64,000 bases of DNA from Phenylobacterium montanum (GCF_018135625.1 NZ_CP073078.1:5116501-5180500), one strand, 5' to 3'; positions 49,142 to 61,760 are shown, counted from the stretch's first letter. Notes: generated by a model from the letters alone, not told the origin. Translations and numbers: made by a program.

Positions 49142-49156
49142 GAACGAAATGGGAAC
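49142..49156 (-). promoter_or_regulatory. LexA/SOS box of uvrA (alphaproteobacterial type)
   Basis: Plus strand GAAC-N7-GAAC, that is GTTC-N7-GTTC toward uvrA. This direct repeat is the established LexA-binding consensus in Alphaproteobacteria, and uvrA is a classical SOS gene. It sits directly beside the -35 element of the candidate promoter. Confidence 0.8.
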
Positions 49157-49205
49157 TGGTGGCGGGCTGCTGACAGAACCTGTCAGGAGACTGGCGGTGG
49201 GCCCC

Positions 49206-50555
49206 TTACCGCGGCAAATACGTCCGCAGCACGTCGTCGATGATCCGCTCCAGCTCGTTCAGCGTGTTGCAGGTCTTGGCCACGTGGCAGAAGCGGCGGT
49301 AGCGCTCCATCTCGCTGTCGCCGCGGCTCCAGAAGCTTTCAGGCTCCGGGTTCAGCCAGATCACCGCCCGGGCGCGCTTGTGGATCTGGCGCATCAGGTC
49401 GATGCGCGGGTTGACGTAGTTCGACCGCGCGTCGCCCAGGATGATCACGGTGGTGTGCCGGTCCAGCTGGTCCAGATGCAGGGCGCAGAAGTCCTCCCAG
49501 GCCTGGCCATAGTCGGTGGACCGCATGCCGATCCGCGCCAGCACCGCAGCGATGGCGCCCTCGACCTGCTCGTCCTCCAGGATGTCGCCCACCGCCACCA
49601 GCCTGTTGGAGAAGGCGAAGGCGTCCAGCCGCTCGACCACCTCGTGCAGGCTGTAGAGGAACAGCAGCAGAAACCGCGCCGCCGCCGCGACCGAGCCGGA
49701 GACGTCGCAGATGGCGACGATCTTGGGCTTTTCGATGGTCTCGTGCTTCCAGACGATGTCGAACGGCACCCCGCCATGGACCATCGATCGGCGCAGGGTG
49801 CGGCGCACGTCCAGCTTGCCGCGCTTGGAGCGGCGCTGCTGGTGGCTGTAACGGGCGGCCAGGCGCTTGGCCATGCGGCGGACCAGGGTCTGCATGGTCC
49901 CGATCTCGTGCCCGTCCAGCCCGGTCAGGCGCTCGTCGGCCAGGATCTGCTCGCGCAGGCGCTGGCTGGATTCGCCGGCATAGAGGTCGTGCTGACGCTC
50001 GACGTAGCTGTTGGCCTCGTCGAACAGGGCCTGGCGGCGCTCGGTCAGGCGCTGGGCCAGGGCGGCGCCTTGCGGATCGCCCGCCTGCTGCAGCCGGGCG
50101 ATGAAGGCCTCCAGGTCCTTCAGCCCCATCTCGTCCAGCATCCGGCGGGTCAGCAGGCGCCGCTGGCTGGAGAGTCGGATGTCGGCCACCCCGGCGCGCT
50201 CGGCGGCCTCCTCCATGGCCTGGGACAGCGCCGCGGCGTCGTTCTCCATCAGCATCTGTCCGAGGGCGGACTCGCTGGCCTGGCCGCCCTGCGAGGGCGA
50301 GGCGTCCGGCTTGGGCGGCGGGGCCTTGCCGGGCTTGAACTCGTCGCGGCGGAAGAAGGTTTCGAAACAGGTCTCGAACCGAACGACCTCATCGGCGGTC
50401 TTGGCCGTGGCGGCGCACAGGGCGTCCTTCAGCGTCTCGCGGTCTGCATAGCCCACCAGCCGTACCGCCTGGTGCGCGTCGATCGCCTCGGCCGGCGAGA
50501 CCCGGACGTCGACGGCGCGCAGGGCGCGGAGGAAGGATTCCAGGGTGCGCTGCAT
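49206..50555 (-). CDS. VWA-domain protein (CoxE/MoxR-associated)
   Basis: 449-aa protein. The N-terminal two thirds are helical (RTLESFLRALRAVDVRVSPAEAIDAHQAV), with a low-complexity Pro/Lys/Gln linker near 80-110. The C-terminal von Willebrand A domain has the metal-site motif CDVSGSVAAAARF and later LGDARSNYVNPRID. CoxE-type proteins work with MoxR AAA ATPases as chaperone-like remodelling pairs, and a MoxR gene lies directly upstream on the same strand. ATG 50555 (MQRTLESF) is preferred to longer frames that run into the palindromic repeat. Confidence 0.87.
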   Translation of the reverse strand: MQRTLESFLRALRAVDVRVSPAEAIDAHQAVRLVGYADRETLKDALCAATAKTADEVVRFETCFETFFRRDEFKPGKAPPPKPDASPSQGGQASESALGQMLMENDAAALSQAMEEAAERAGVADIRLSSQRRLLTRRMLDEMGLKDLEAFIARLQQAGDPQGAALAQRLTERRQALFDEANSYVERQHDLYAGESSQRLREQILADERLTGLDGHEIGTMQTLVRRMAKRLAARYSHQQRRSKRGKLDVRRTLRRSMVHGGVPFDIVWKHETIEKPKIVAICDVSGSVAAAARFLLLFLYSLHEVVERLDAFAFSNRLVAVGDILEDEQVEGAIAAVLARIGMRSTDYGQAWEDFCALHLDQLDRHTTVIILGDARSNYVNPRIDLMRQIHKRARAVIWLNPEPESFWSRGDSEMERYRRFCHVAKTCNTLNELERIIDDVLRTYLPR

Positions 50556-50586
50556 TAGGCTTGGCCTTCCAAGCCTCGAACGGCGG

Positions 50587-50716
50587 CGAGCCCCCTCCAC
50601 CATGCTTCGCATGGTCCCCCTCCCCCGATGGGGGAGGAATGAGGGCCGAGCGCGCAACAGCAATTCCTCCCCCCTTGGGGGAGGGGGACCGCCCGCAGGG
50701 CGGTGGAGGGGGCTCG
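50587..50716. repeat. 130-bp palindromic repeat element
   Basis: The outer arms CGAGCCCCCTCCACC (50587-50601) and GGTGGAGGGGGCTCG (50702-50716) are exact complements. Inner complementary pairs are GGTCCCCCTCCCCC (50613-50626) with GGGGGAGGGGGACC (50677-50690) and GGGGGAGGAAT (50630-50640) with ATTCCTCCCCC (50663-50673). The element fills the gap between moxR and the VWA gene, so their shared transcript would contain a long stem. Similar polyC/polyG-type palindromes occur in other alphaproteobacterial genomes as I recall. Confidence 0.88.
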
Positions 50717-50729
50717 CTGCCGCACTAGT

Positions 50730-51674
50730 CTATCCCGCCTTGATCAGCTCGTTGATCTGCGGCTCCACCGCCGCGATGTCCTGCTCGAATTTCAAGAGCA
50801 CGTTCAGGGTATCGCGCACCATCTCGCCTTCCAGGGCATGGGCGTGCAGCAACAGCAGCACCCGCGCCCAGTCCACCGTCTCCGAGATCGACGGTGACTT
50901 GCGCAGGTCCATCGCCCGCAGCTTCTGCACAAAGCCCACCAGCTGGTGGTTCAGAGCCTCCTCGATCCCCGGCACGCGGGTGGAGACGATCCGTTGCTCC
51001 AGCTTGGCGTCGGGCAGGGGGATGTGCAGGTGCAGGCAGCGGCGCTTCAGGGCGTCGCCCAGGTCGCGGACGTTGTTCGAGGTCAGGAACACGATCGGCG
51101 GCGTCACCGCCTTGATCACTCCCAATTCCGGCACCGAGACCTGATAGGCCGAGAGGATTTCCAGCAGGAACGCCTCGAACGCCTCGTCGGCCTTGTCCAC
51201 CTCGTCGATCAAGAGCACGCAGCCCGCCTCGGTGCGCAGCGCCTGCAGCAAAGGCCGCGGCTCAAGGAAGGGCTCGGAGAAGAACAGGTCGGCCATGCCG
51301 TGCAGCCGGTCCATGGCCAGGTCCATGGTCGGCGCGTCGCCCAGGGTCTCGCCGATGCGGTCCTTCAGGATCTGGGTGTAGAGCAACTGCTTGCCGTACT
51401 TCCACTCATAGAGGGCGCGGCTCTCGTCCAGGCCCTCGTAGCACTGCATGCGGATCAGCGGCAGGCCGAGCATGGCGGCGGTGGACAGGGCCAGCTCGGT
51501 CTTGCCCACCCCGGCCGAGCCCTCCACCAGGATGGGCTTGGTCAGGTGCGAGGCCATGAACAGGGCGGTCGCGATCCGGCGCGAAGCGATATAGCCGACG
51601 GCGGCCAGGTTCTCGACGATGGCCTCGACCGAGGCGAGCGACGCCGGTTCCGGCGCGGAAGCGGAAATGGTCAA
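50730..51674 (-). CDS. MoxR-type AAA ATPase
   Basis: 314-aa AAA+ ATPase. The core has PILVEGSAGVGKTELAL (Walker A), the family Tyr-Glu segment QCYEGLDESRALYEW, VLLIDEVDKADEAFEAFLLEIL (Walker B), and FLTSNNVRDLGDALKRRC with the sensor and arginine-finger region. No ATG lies at the N-terminus: the TTG at 51674 (LTISASAPEP) is the best start available, with no clear ribosome site, so the start is uncertain. Paired with the downstream VWA gene. Confidence 0.88.
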   Translation of the reverse strand: MTISASAPEPASLASVEAIVENLAAVGYIASRRIATALFMASHLTKPILVEGSAGVGKTELALSTAAMLGLPLIRMQCYEGLDESRALYEWKYGKQLLYTQILKDRIGETLGDAPTMDLAMDRLHGMADLFFSEPFLEPRPLLQALRTEAGCVLLIDEVDKADEAFEAFLLEILSAYQVSVPELGVIKAVTPPIVFLTSNNVRDLGDALKRRCLHLHIPLPDAKLEQRIVSTRVPGIEEALNHQLVGFVQKLRAMDLRKSPSISETVDWARVLLLLHAHALEGEMVRDTLNVLLKFEQDIAAVEPQINELIKAG

Positions 51675-51780
51675 GCTGGAAAACTCATCAATGGGTGCGG
51701 CGAATGAATGGCTCCATGTGGGGCGCTGATTGACGCGAACGCAAGGGGAAACCGAACCACGTGAATGACCCGATCTCTTC

Positions 51781-51902
51781 CCGCTCACCCCGGCGAATGC
51801 CGGGGCCCAGATCGTATGGCTCCGACCGTTCACGCAAACCAAGATCAATCCCCGAAGGCACAGCTCTATGATCTGGACCCCGGCATTCGCCGGGGTGAGC
51901 GG
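51781..51902. repeat. REP/BIME-like inverted repeat pair, locus 1
   Basis: Arm A (51781-51819) and inverted arm B (51866-51902) share a core CCCCGGCGAATGCCGGGG that is itself a hairpin, plus flanking GCTCA and CAGATC-TATG blocks. The arms are about 37-39 bases each around an unrelated 46-base spacer. The same pair recurs at 56829-56942. It occupies the 367-base divergent gap (51675-52041) between moxR and the acyl-CoA ligase gene, which otherwise shows nothing recognisable. Confidence 0.85.
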
Positions 51903-52041
51903 GGCTTTGTTGGGCAGCTTCCAGGCGCCAGCCGATTGCTGCTCGCGCATCCATCGCAATCCCTGGACGCCCGCCGTCCTCTGTGAAAAATCACTAGCAG
52001 CGCCCGCGGGCGGGGAACGACCCGCGGGGCGAGGGAGTGAA

Positions 52042-53613
<1,572 letters not shown>

Positions 53614-53625
53614 AGCGCGCCGACT

Positions 53626-54231
53626 TCACCCCCGCGCCACCGACGCATAGATCCCGAAGTCCTGCTTCGCCAGCGGGCGCAGGAGGGTGACGATGGGGCC
53701 GATCTGGCCGACGCACTCCACAGCGAAGTCGAACGAGGACTCGCGCCCCTCGAACAGGGCTTCCAGCCGCGCAGTGGTTTCGGCCAGGGCGGGGTGGTCC
53801 GGGCCCATGGTCCGGACCTCGTCCTCCAAGAGGGCGATCCGCGCGCCGGTGTCGGCGAAGCCCTCCAGGGCCAGGGTCAGTCGCACCATCAGGGCGTGGA
53901 TCTTGCCCCGCAGCTCGGCGTTGCGCAGGTCGTACAGCGCCTCGCGATTGCGGTCGTAGGTTTCGGCCTCGCGCCGCACCGCCCGCATCAGCCGCACCGT
54001 GAACGGCCCATAGGGTTCGCCCCGGCCGCGCGCGTCGTTGGCCAGTTTGGTGATCAGTTCCAGGATCGAGAGGATCTCGCCGAACAGCAGGGCTGCGGCG
54101 CGTTCCCGCTCGCGCCGGCGCAAGACCCCCTCCAACTGGGCGGAGACGAACCCGCCCGCGGTCGCCAGGACCGCGCCGATGACTACCGCGAGCAGGGTCT
54201 CGTCGCCCGGTTTGTAGTGCAGGCCGCCCAC
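53626..54231 (-). CDS. Unknown protein with N-terminal membrane helix and coiled C-terminus
   Basis: 201-aa protein from a GTG start (AGGGGGC upstream). After MGGLHYKPGDE, LLAVVIGAVLATAGGFVSAQL is a single transmembrane helix (about residues 13-33). The rest is predicted helical, with charged stretches such as VLRRRERERAAALLFGEILSILELITKLAN and VRRLMRAVRREAETYDRNREAL-like regions. No family recognised. A role as a small membrane-attached helical protein is all that can be said. Confidence 0.6.
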   Translation of the reverse strand: MGGLHYKPGDETLLAVVIGAVLATAGGFVSAQLEGVLRRRERERAAALLFGEILSILELITKLANDARGRGEPYGPFTVRLMRAVRREAETYDRNREALYDLRNAELRGKIHALMVRLTLALEGFADTGARIALLEDEVRTMGPDHPALAETTARLEALFEGRESSFDFAVECVGQIGPIVTLLRPLAKQDFGIYASVARG

Positions 54232-54335
54232 CTAGCCCCCTTCGGCCGATCGAATCTGGGGGCTCGCCCCGCGTCAGCTCATTCGCAGCACACCGCCGAA
54301 ACGCGCGCAATGCAACTGGCCCGGCGAGGCGCGGC

Positions 54336-55868
54336 CTATTCCGAAATCTCCACCTCGATCGGCCCGCTCATCGAAGGCTTCCTGAGCAGCATCACCATCG
54401 GGATCAGCACCGCCGTGGCGATGAACATCATGCGGAACACGTCGATATAGGCGACCATGGCCGCCTGGCGGCTGACCTCGCCCTCCATCGCCGCAAGACC
54501 GAGCGGGGTGGTCAGGGGCGCCTGCAGATAGGGCGGCTGCATCAAGGGGTTGTCGGTGCGCACCGCCTCGGTCAGGCGCGCGTGCACCGCGTCGGAATTC
54601 CTGACGAACAGGGCCTGCATGATCGAGACCCCGACGCTCTGGCCCAGGTTGCGCACCAGGGCGAAGGCGCCGGCCGCGTCGGCGCGCAAGGCCGGGTTCA
54701 GGGTGGCGAAGGCCAGCACCGTCATCGGCATGAACACCAGCCCCGTGCCCAGGCCCTGGATCAGGCCGGTCATGGCGATGGCGTAGGCGTTCATCTGCAG
54801 CGAGAAGTGGCTCATCATGAAGAACGAGGCGCAGAAGAAGGCGAAGCCGGTGGCGATCAGCAGCCGCGCGTCGAACCGGTTGACCAACTGCCCCACCATC
54901 AGCATCGAGACCAGCCCGCCCAGGCCCCGCGGCGCCATGACCAGGCCCGTGGTCACCACCGGATAGCCCAGCAGGGTCTCGGCCATCGGCGGAAGCAAGG
55001 CCAGGACCGAGAACACCAGCATCCCCACCACCAGGCTCATGCCCGAGGCGGTCATCAGGTTGGCGTCCTTGAACAGGGCCCGCGGCAGGAACGGCCGGTC
55101 GAACAGCAGGGTGTGGATGGTGAACAGCACCAGGGCCAGCATCGACGCGGTGAACTCGATCTGCGTCTCCACCGAGTTGAACCAGTCGTTGTTCTGGCCG
55201 CGGTCTAGAAAAAGCTGCAAGCCGCCCAGGAACACGGACAGGAGGGAGAAGCCGACCACGTCGAAGCGGATCTTCCGCGGCTGATCGGTGTCGTGGATGA
55301 AGCCCATCACCCCCATCAGGCACAGCACCCCGATCGGCAGGTTGATGTAGAACACCCAGCGCCAGGAGAAGTCGTCGGTCAGCCAGCCGCCCAAAACCGG
55401 CCCGACGATCGGCGCCACCATCACGCCGACGCCCCAGATGGCCATGGCGGGGCCGCGCTGAGCGCCGGGAAAGGTGTCGAGCATCACCGCCTGGGACAGC
55501 GGCCCCATGGCCGCGCCGAACGCCCCCTGCAGGATGCGGAACAGCACGATCTGCTCCAGGCTCTGGGCCGCGCCGCACAGGGCCGAGGCGACCGTGAAGC
55601 CGATGATCGACCAGACGAACACCTGCTTGCGCCCCAGCCGCCCGGCCAGCCAGCCGCTCATCGGGGTCATGATCGCCGAGGCCACGATATAGCTGGTCAG
55701 GACCCAGGTGATCTGGTCCGCCGACGCCCCTACCGTTCCGGCCATGTGCGGCAGGGCGACATTGGCGATGGTCATGTCCAGCGCCGTCATGATCGTCGCC
55801 AGCATCACCGAGACGGTGACCATCACCTGGTTGACGGGCGCTTCGGTCTCGGCGGCGACGGCGGTCAA
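54336..55868 (-). CDS. DHA2-family (EmrB/QacA-type) multidrug major facilitator
   Basis: 510-aa proton-driven drug exporter with 14 predicted helices. The N-terminal MATIMTALDMTIANVALPHMAG region carries the family motif D2-like LDxTIxNVALP, then TWVLTSYIVASAIMTPMSGWLAGRLGRKQVF includes motif A. The start at TTG 55868 has AGAGGAACC at a good distance; a GTG at 55901 would add 11 residues. The adapter (membrane-fusion) partner usual for EmrB was not found beside it. Its neighbour is the LysR regulator upstream. Confidence 0.87.
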   Translation of the reverse strand: MTAVAAETEAPVNQVMVTVSVMLATIMTALDMTIANVALPHMAGTVGASADQITWVLTSYIVASAIMTPMSGWLAGRLGRKQVFVWSIIGFTVASALCGAAQSLEQIVLFRILQGAFGAAMGPLSQAVMLDTFPGAQRGPAMAIWGVGVMVAPIVGPVLGGWLTDDFSWRWVFYINLPIGVLCLMGVMGFIHDTDQPRKIRFDVVGFSLLSVFLGGLQLFLDRGQNNDWFNSVETQIEFTASMLALVLFTIHTLLFDRPFLPRALFKDANLMTASGMSLVVGMLVFSVLALLPPMAETLLGYPVVTTGLVMAPRGLGGLVSMLMVGQLVNRFDARLLIATGFAFFCASFFMMSHFSLQMNAYAIAMTGLIQGLGTGLVFMPMTVLAFATLNPALRADAAGAFALVRNLGQSVGVSIMQALFVRNSDAVHARLTEAVRTDNPLMQPPYLQAPLTTPLGLAAMEGEVSRQAAMVAYIDVFRMMFIATAVLIPMVMLLRKPSMSGPIEVEISE

Positions 55869-55928
55869 GGCGGTTCCTCTGGTCTTGTGATCAGGCTTCA
55901 CCTGATTGCCGAGGCGGATGCAAGGGGC

Positions 55929-56807
55929 TCAGTAGGGCGACAGCAGTCTCCGCTGCTCCACCACCAGCCCCTTCATCCAGTCCCTCAGGGTCTTCAGCCG
56001 CGCGGTGTTGGAAAGCTCGCGGTGGGCGCTCATCCAGAAACGCCGGGTCAGCAGCACCTGGTCGTCCAGCACCCGCGTCAGGCCCTCGGCCATGAAGCAG
56101 GGCAGGACGCCCACCCCGCCGCCGGCGGTGATGATCTGCTGCTGGGCGCGGATCGAGGAGGAGGAGAGGGTGGGGCGCAGGTCCGGGTCCAACTCCTCCA
56201 GGTATTTCAGCGCCGCGGCAAAGATCAGGTCGTCGACATAGCCCACCAGGTCGAAGCGGTGCAGGTCGGCGATCTGCTCCGGCGTCCCGGCGCGCTTCAG
56301 GTAGTCCGGCGCGGCATAGAGGGCGAGCTGGTAGTCGGTCAGGGGTTCGATGAACAGGCGCGGGTCCGTGGGCGTGTCCAGGGTGATGGCCATGTCCACC
56401 TCGCGCCGGGTGGGCGAGAGAAAGCCGGCGTGGGCCGCCAGCTCGATCCGCACATTGGGCCTCAGGCGATGGAAGGCGGGCAGGGCGGGGGCCAGGACCG
56501 CGGTGCCGAAGCCTTCCGCGACGCTGATCCGCACCGTGCCGCCGACCACGTCGCTCTCGCCGACCTGGGCCACCGCCGCCATCGCCGCCTCGGCGTTCAG
56601 CCCGATCTCGAACAGCCGCGCGCCCGAGGCGGTCAGCTCCAGTCCCTGGGCCGAGCGGATGAACAGGGTCGAGCGCAGCGAACTCTCCAGCCGCGCCACC
56701 CGCCGCCCCACCGTGGCCGCATCTATGCCCAGCCGCCGCGCCGCCCCGGTCTGCGACCCGGCCCGGGCCGCGGCGACGAACACTTTGAGATCGTCCCAAT
56801 CGTACAA
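55929..56807 (-). CDS. LysR-family transcriptional regulator
   Basis: 292-aa regulator starting at TTG 56807 with a strong GGAGGAG seven bases upstream (LYDWDDLKVFVAAARAGSQ). The winged HTH comprises DLKVFVAAARAGSQTGAARRLGIDAATVGRRVARLESSL, followed by the effector-binding domain with two lobes. An open frame upstream runs into repeat locus 2 and should not be counted. It is divergent from mmsA and head-to-tail with the exporter gene downstream, so it might control either; which is unknown. Confidence 0.87.
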   Translation of the reverse strand: MYDWDDLKVFVAAARAGSQTGAARRLGIDAATVGRRVARLESSLRSTLFIRSAQGLELTASGARLFEIGLNAEAAMAAVAQVGESDVVGGTVRISVAEGFGTAVLAPALPAFHRLRPNVRIELAAHAGFLSPTRREVDMAITLDTPTDPRLFIEPLTDYQLALYAAPDYLKRAGTPEQIADLHRFDLVGYVDDLIFAAALKYLEELDPDLRPTLSSSSIRAQQQIITAGGGVGVLPCFMAEGLTRVLDDQVLLTRRFWMSAHRELSNTARLKTLRDWMKGLVVEQRRLLSPY

Positions 56808-56828
56808 GTGGCTCCTCCGCCCCCTCCA

Positions 56829-56942
56829 CCGCTCATCCCGGCGAACGCCGGGACCCAGATCGTATGGAGAGGTCGAAGGGGGATGAGCCTCGAGCCTCCA
56901 GTGCCCTATGATCTGGGCCCCGGCATTCGCCGGGGTGAGCGG
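56829..56942. repeat. REP/BIME-like inverted repeat pair, locus 2
   Basis: Arms at 56829-56867 and (inverted) 56906-56942 match locus 1 (51781-51902) in core and flanks with small differences, around an unrelated 38-base spacer. Again located in a divergent intergenic region, here between the LysR gene and mmsA. Confidence 0.85.
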
Positions 56943-57045
56943 GAAGGATGGATCTGCAAATCTGCGTAGCCTATCCCGCAATTATGCAATAGCCGGCCCC
57001 GGCTTCGAGTGCTACCCCGCGCCCATAACTCCCCGAGGACATCCC

Positions 57046-58542
<1,497 letters not shown>

Positions 58543-58612
58543 GGGGTAGGATGCCGTTGCGGCGATGAGGGATAGCCCCTCGTCGCCGTCCCGACTGCGG
58601 CATGGAGGTCGC

Positions 58613-59752
58613 ATGAGCTTTGACCTGAATGAAGACCAGCGCGCGATCCAGGACGCGGCCCGCGCGTTCGCGACTGCGGAACTCGCCCCGCATTCGGCCC
58701 GCTGGGACGAGGAGTCCTTCTTCCCCGTCGACACCCTGCGCAAGGCGGCCGAGCTGGGTTTCGCCGGCATCTATGTGCGCGAGGACGTGGGCGGCTCTGG
58801 CCTGACGCGTCTCGACGCCTCGCTGATCTTCGAGGCCCTGTCCTACGGCGACGTCTCCACCGCGGCCTATATCTCGATCCACAACATGGCGTCGTGGATG
58901 ATCGACCGGTTCGGCTCGGACGAGTTGCGCCAGCGCTACCTGCCGCGCCTGACCACAATGGAGCTGATCGCCTCCTACTGCCTGACCGAGCCGGGCTCGG
59001 GCTCGGACGCGGCAGGCCTCAGAACCACCGCCAAGCGCGACGGCGACCACTACGTCCTGAACGGCTCCAAGGCGTTCATTTCCGGCGCCGGGGTCTCGGA
59101 CGTCTATGTGGTGATGGTCCGCACCGGCGAGTCCGGCCCGCGCGGGGTCTCGACCCTGGTGGTGGAGAAGGGGACCCCGGGCCTCTCCTTCGGCGCCAAC
59201 GAGAAGAAGATGGGCTGGAAGAGCCAGCCGACCGCGGTGGTCAATTTCGACAACTGCCGGGTGCCGATCGAGAACCGGGTCGGCGAGGAGGGCGACGGCT
59301 TCAAGTTCGCCATGGCCGGCCTCGACGGCGGGCGCCTCAACATCGCCTCCTGCTCCCTGGGCGGCGCGGCGCTGGCGCTGGACTGCGCCAAGAGCCACCT
59401 GGAGACCCGCCACCAGTTCGGCCGGCCGCTGCGCGAGTTCCAGGCCCTGCAGTTCCGCCTGGCCGACATGGCCACCGAGCTGGAGGCCGCCCGGCTGATG
59501 GTTCGCCGGGGCGCCGCGGCCCTCGACGCCAAGCACCCCGACGCCACCCAGTTCTGCGCCATGGCCAAGCGCTTCGCCACCGACGCCGGCTTCGAGGTCG
59601 CCAACCAGGCCCTGCAGCTGCACGGCGGCTACGGCTACCTGAAGGACTATCCGCTGGAGCGGATCGTCCGCGACCTGCGTGTCCACCAGATCCTGGAAGG
59701 CACCAACGAGATCATGCGCGTGATCATCGCGCGGGAGATGTTCCGCCGATGA
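58613..59752 (+). CDS. Acyl-CoA dehydrogenase, probably isobutyryl-CoA dehydrogenase
   Basis: 379-aa flavoprotein oxidising a short branched acyl-CoA. Family segments: [22 protein letters not shown] (FAD/acyl pocket), [20 protein letters not shown]-like loop, [19 protein letters not shown], and the end [19 protein letters not shown] whose Glu is at the catalytic position. Placement between mmsA and the 3-hydroxyisobutyryl-CoA hydrolase argues for isobutyryl-CoA as substrate. GGAGGTC precedes the ATG. It overlaps the next gene by ATGA. Confidence 0.92.
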   Translation: MSFDLNEDQRAIQDAARAFATAELAPHSARWDEESFFPVDTLRKAAELGFAGIYVREDVGGSGLTRLDASLIFEALSYGDVSTAAYISIHNMASWMIDRFGSDELRQRYLPRLTTMELIASYCLTEPGSGSDAAGLRTTAKRDGDHYVLNGSKAFISGAGVSDVYVVMVRTGESGPRGVSTLVVEKGTPGLSFGANEKKMGWKSQPTAVVNFDNCRVPIENRVGEEGDGFKFAMAGLDGGRLNIASCSLGGAALALDCAKSHLETRHQFGRPLREFQALQFRLADMATELEAARLMVRRGAAALDAKHPDATQFCAMAKRFATDAGFEVANQALQLHGGYGYLKDYPLERIVRDLRVHQILEGTNEIMRVIIAREMFRR

Positions 59753-60828
59753 GCGAGGCCGAAGTCCTGACCCGTATCGAGGGCGGCGTTGGCCGCGTCA
59801 CCCTCAACCGCCCCGCCGCCCTGCACGCCCTGACCACCAACATGTGCCGCCTGATCACGGCTGCGCTCTTGGACTGGCGCGGCAACCCGGCAGTGAAGGC
59901 CATCCTGCTCGACCACGCCGGCGAACGCGGCTTCTGCGCCGGCGGCGACATTCGCATGCTGGCCGAGAGCGGGGCGGGCGACGGCCGGGCCGCGCGCGAG
60001 TTCTTCCATGCCGAATACCGCCTGAACCACCTGCTGTTCGGCTATCCCAAGCCGGTCGTGGCCATCATGGACGGCGTGACCATGGGCGGCGGCGTGGGCC
60101 TTTCGATGCCGGCGCGCTACCGCATCGCCACCGAGCGGACCACCTACGCCATGCCCGAGACTGGCATTGGGCTGTTCCCGGATGTCGGCGGCGGCTGGTA
60201 CCTGCCGCGCAAGCCCGGCAAGGCGGGCCTGTGGCTGGCCTTGACTGGCGCGCGGATCAAGGCGGCCGACTGTCTGGCGCTGGGCGTCGCCACCCACTAC
60301 GCCCTCAGCGCCAATATCGAAGCCCTGAAGCAGGCCCTGGTCGAGGCCCTGGCGGACGGCGAGGCGGTCGACGCCATCGAAACCGTCCTGCCGCAGTTCA
60401 CCGCCAACCCCGACCCGGCGCCGGTCGCCGCCCACCGCGCCGAGATCGACCGCCTGTTCGCCGGCCCCTCGGTCGAGGCGATCTTCGCCGCCCTTGAGGC
60501 TGACGGTGGCGAATGGGCGACCGCCCAGCTGAAGACGCTGAACACCAAATCGCCCCAGACCATGAAGGTCGCCTTCCGCCAGCTGGCCCTGGGCGCGGCC
60601 ATGACCGACTTCGCCGACAACATGGCCATGGAGTACCGCATCGGCGCCCGGGTGGTGCAGAAGCACGACTTCATCGAAGGCGTGCGCGCGGTGATCGTCG
60701 ACAAGGACAACAGTCCCCGCTGGCGCCCGGACACGCTGGAAGGCGTCACCGAGGCCCAGCTGGACGAGATCTTCGCGCCCCTGCCGCCGGGCGAGGAATG
60801 GACCCCGCTTCCGGAGTTGCAAGCATGA
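59749..60828 (+). CDS. 3-hydroxyisobutyryl-CoA hydrolase (crotonase superfamily)
   Basis: 359-aa crotonase-fold thioesterase releasing 3-hydroxyisobutyrate from its CoA ester. The oxyanion-hole segment is [21 protein letters not shown] and the hydrolase-type active segment [17 protein letters not shown], which distinguishes it from enoyl-CoA hydratases. The C-terminal extension to residue 359 is typical. ATGA overlaps link it to both neighbours, showing a tightly coupled operon. Confidence 0.93.
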   Translation: MSEAEVLTRIEGGVGRVTLNRPAALHALTTNMCRLITAALLDWRGNPAVKAILLDHAGERGFCAGGDIRMLAESGAGDGRAAREFFHAEYRLNHLLFGYPKPVVAIMDGVTMGGGVGLSMPARYRIATERTTYAMPETGIGLFPDVGGGWYLPRKPGKAGLWLALTGARIKAADCLALGVATHYALSANIEALKQALVEALADGEAVDAIETVLPQFTANPDPAPVAAHRAEIDRLFAGPSVEAIFAALEADGGEWATAQLKTLNTKSPQTMKVAFRQLALGAAMTDFADNMAMEYRIGARVVQKHDFIEGVRAVIVDKDNSPRWRPDTLEGVTEAQLDEIFAPLPPGEEWTPLPELQA

Positions 60829-61721
60829 CCCGCATCGCCTTCATCGGCCTTGGCAATATGGGCGGGGGCATGGCCGCCAACCAGGCCAAGGCCCAGCATC
60901 AGGTTGCGGCCTTCGACCTGTCCGAGGCCGCAGTGGCCCGCGCCGTCGAGCACGGCTGCCGCGCCGCCGGCTCTGTGGCCGAGGCGGTCAAGGACGCCGA
61001 GGTGGTGATCACCATGTTGCCCGCCGGCGCCCACGTCCGCGCCGTCTACGGCGACCACGTCCTGCCCCACGCGCCCAAGAGCGCGCTGCTGATCGACTGC
61101 TCGACCATCGACGTCGAAAGCGCCCGCGCCGTGGCCAAGCAGGCCGCCGAGGCCGGCTTCCGCTTCGCCGACGCCCCGGTCTCCGGCGGCACGGCCGCGG
61201 CCGACGCCGGGACCCTGGCCTTCATGGTCGGCTGCGAGGCGGCCGATTTCGCAGTGGTCGAGGCGGCGCTTCAGCCCATGGCGCGGGTGGTGATCCACGC
61301 CGGCTCCAGCGGCGCCGGCCAGGCGGCCAAGATCTGCAACAACATGCTGCTCGGCATCTCCATGCTGGGGACCTGCGAGGCCTTCGCCCTGGCGGAGAAG
61401 CTGGGCCTGGAGGCCGATCGCTTCTTCGAGATCGCTTCGAAGTCCTCCGGCCAGTGCTGGTCGATCACCAGCTATTGCCCGGTTCCCGGCCCCGTGCCGG
61501 CCGCCCCCTCCAACCGCGGCTATGCCGGCGGCTTCGCCACGGCGATGATGCTCAAGGACCTGAAGCTCGCCCAGGACGCCGCCGCCAAAGCCGGCGCCGC
61601 CACCCCGCTCGGCGCCCAGGCCGAGGCCCTCTACGCCTTGTTCGAGCGCCTGGGCCATGGCGGCAAGGACTTCTCGGCGGTAATCCAGATGCTGCGCGGC
61701 CAGCTCGACGCCCTCAACTGA
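60825..61721 (+). CDS. mmsB: 3-hydroxyisobutyrate dehydrogenase
   Basis: 298-aa NAD-dependent beta-hydroxyacid dehydrogenase converting 3-hydroxyisobutyrate to methylmalonate semialdehyde. FIGLGNMGGGMA is the nucleotide-binding motif (near residue 5), DAPVSGGTAAADAGTLAFMVG the substrate region, and QAAKICNNMLLG carries the catalytic Lys. Overlaps the preceding gene by ATGA. It feeds mmsA directly. Confidence 0.95.
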   Translation: MTRIAFIGLGNMGGGMAANQAKAQHQVAAFDLSEAAVARAVEHGCRAAGSVAEAVKDAEVVITMLPAGAHVRAVYGDHVLPHAPKSALLIDCSTIDVESARAVAKQAAEAGFRFADAPVSGGTAAADAGTLAFMVGCEAADFAVVEAALQPMARVVIHAGSSGAGQAAKICNNMLLGISMLGTCEAFALAEKLGLEADRFFEIASKSSGQCWSITSYCPVPGPVPAAPSNRGYAGGFATAMMLKDLKLAQDAAAKAGAATPLGAQAEALYALFERLGHGGKDFSAVIQMLRGQLDALN

Positions 61722-61760
61722 ACCAACACGCCCCCAAAAGACGCCCGAAGGATCCTCCCC

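Noticed and set aside
49170-49186. CTGACAG-AAC-CTGTCAG hairpin near the VWA gene end
   Set aside because: Short stem without T-run; may be a weak end for the VWA transcript but not supportable as a terminator.
51868-52041. N-terminal extension of the acyl-CoA ligase frame through repeat locus 1
   Set aside because: Encodes the repeat arm, while GAGGGAG and ATG at 52042 match the family N-terminus.
56808-56981. N-terminal extension of the LysR frame and of the mmsA frame through repeat locus 2
   Set aside because: Both extensions are translations of the repeat; the HTH starts immediately after TTG 56807 and mmsA at 57046.
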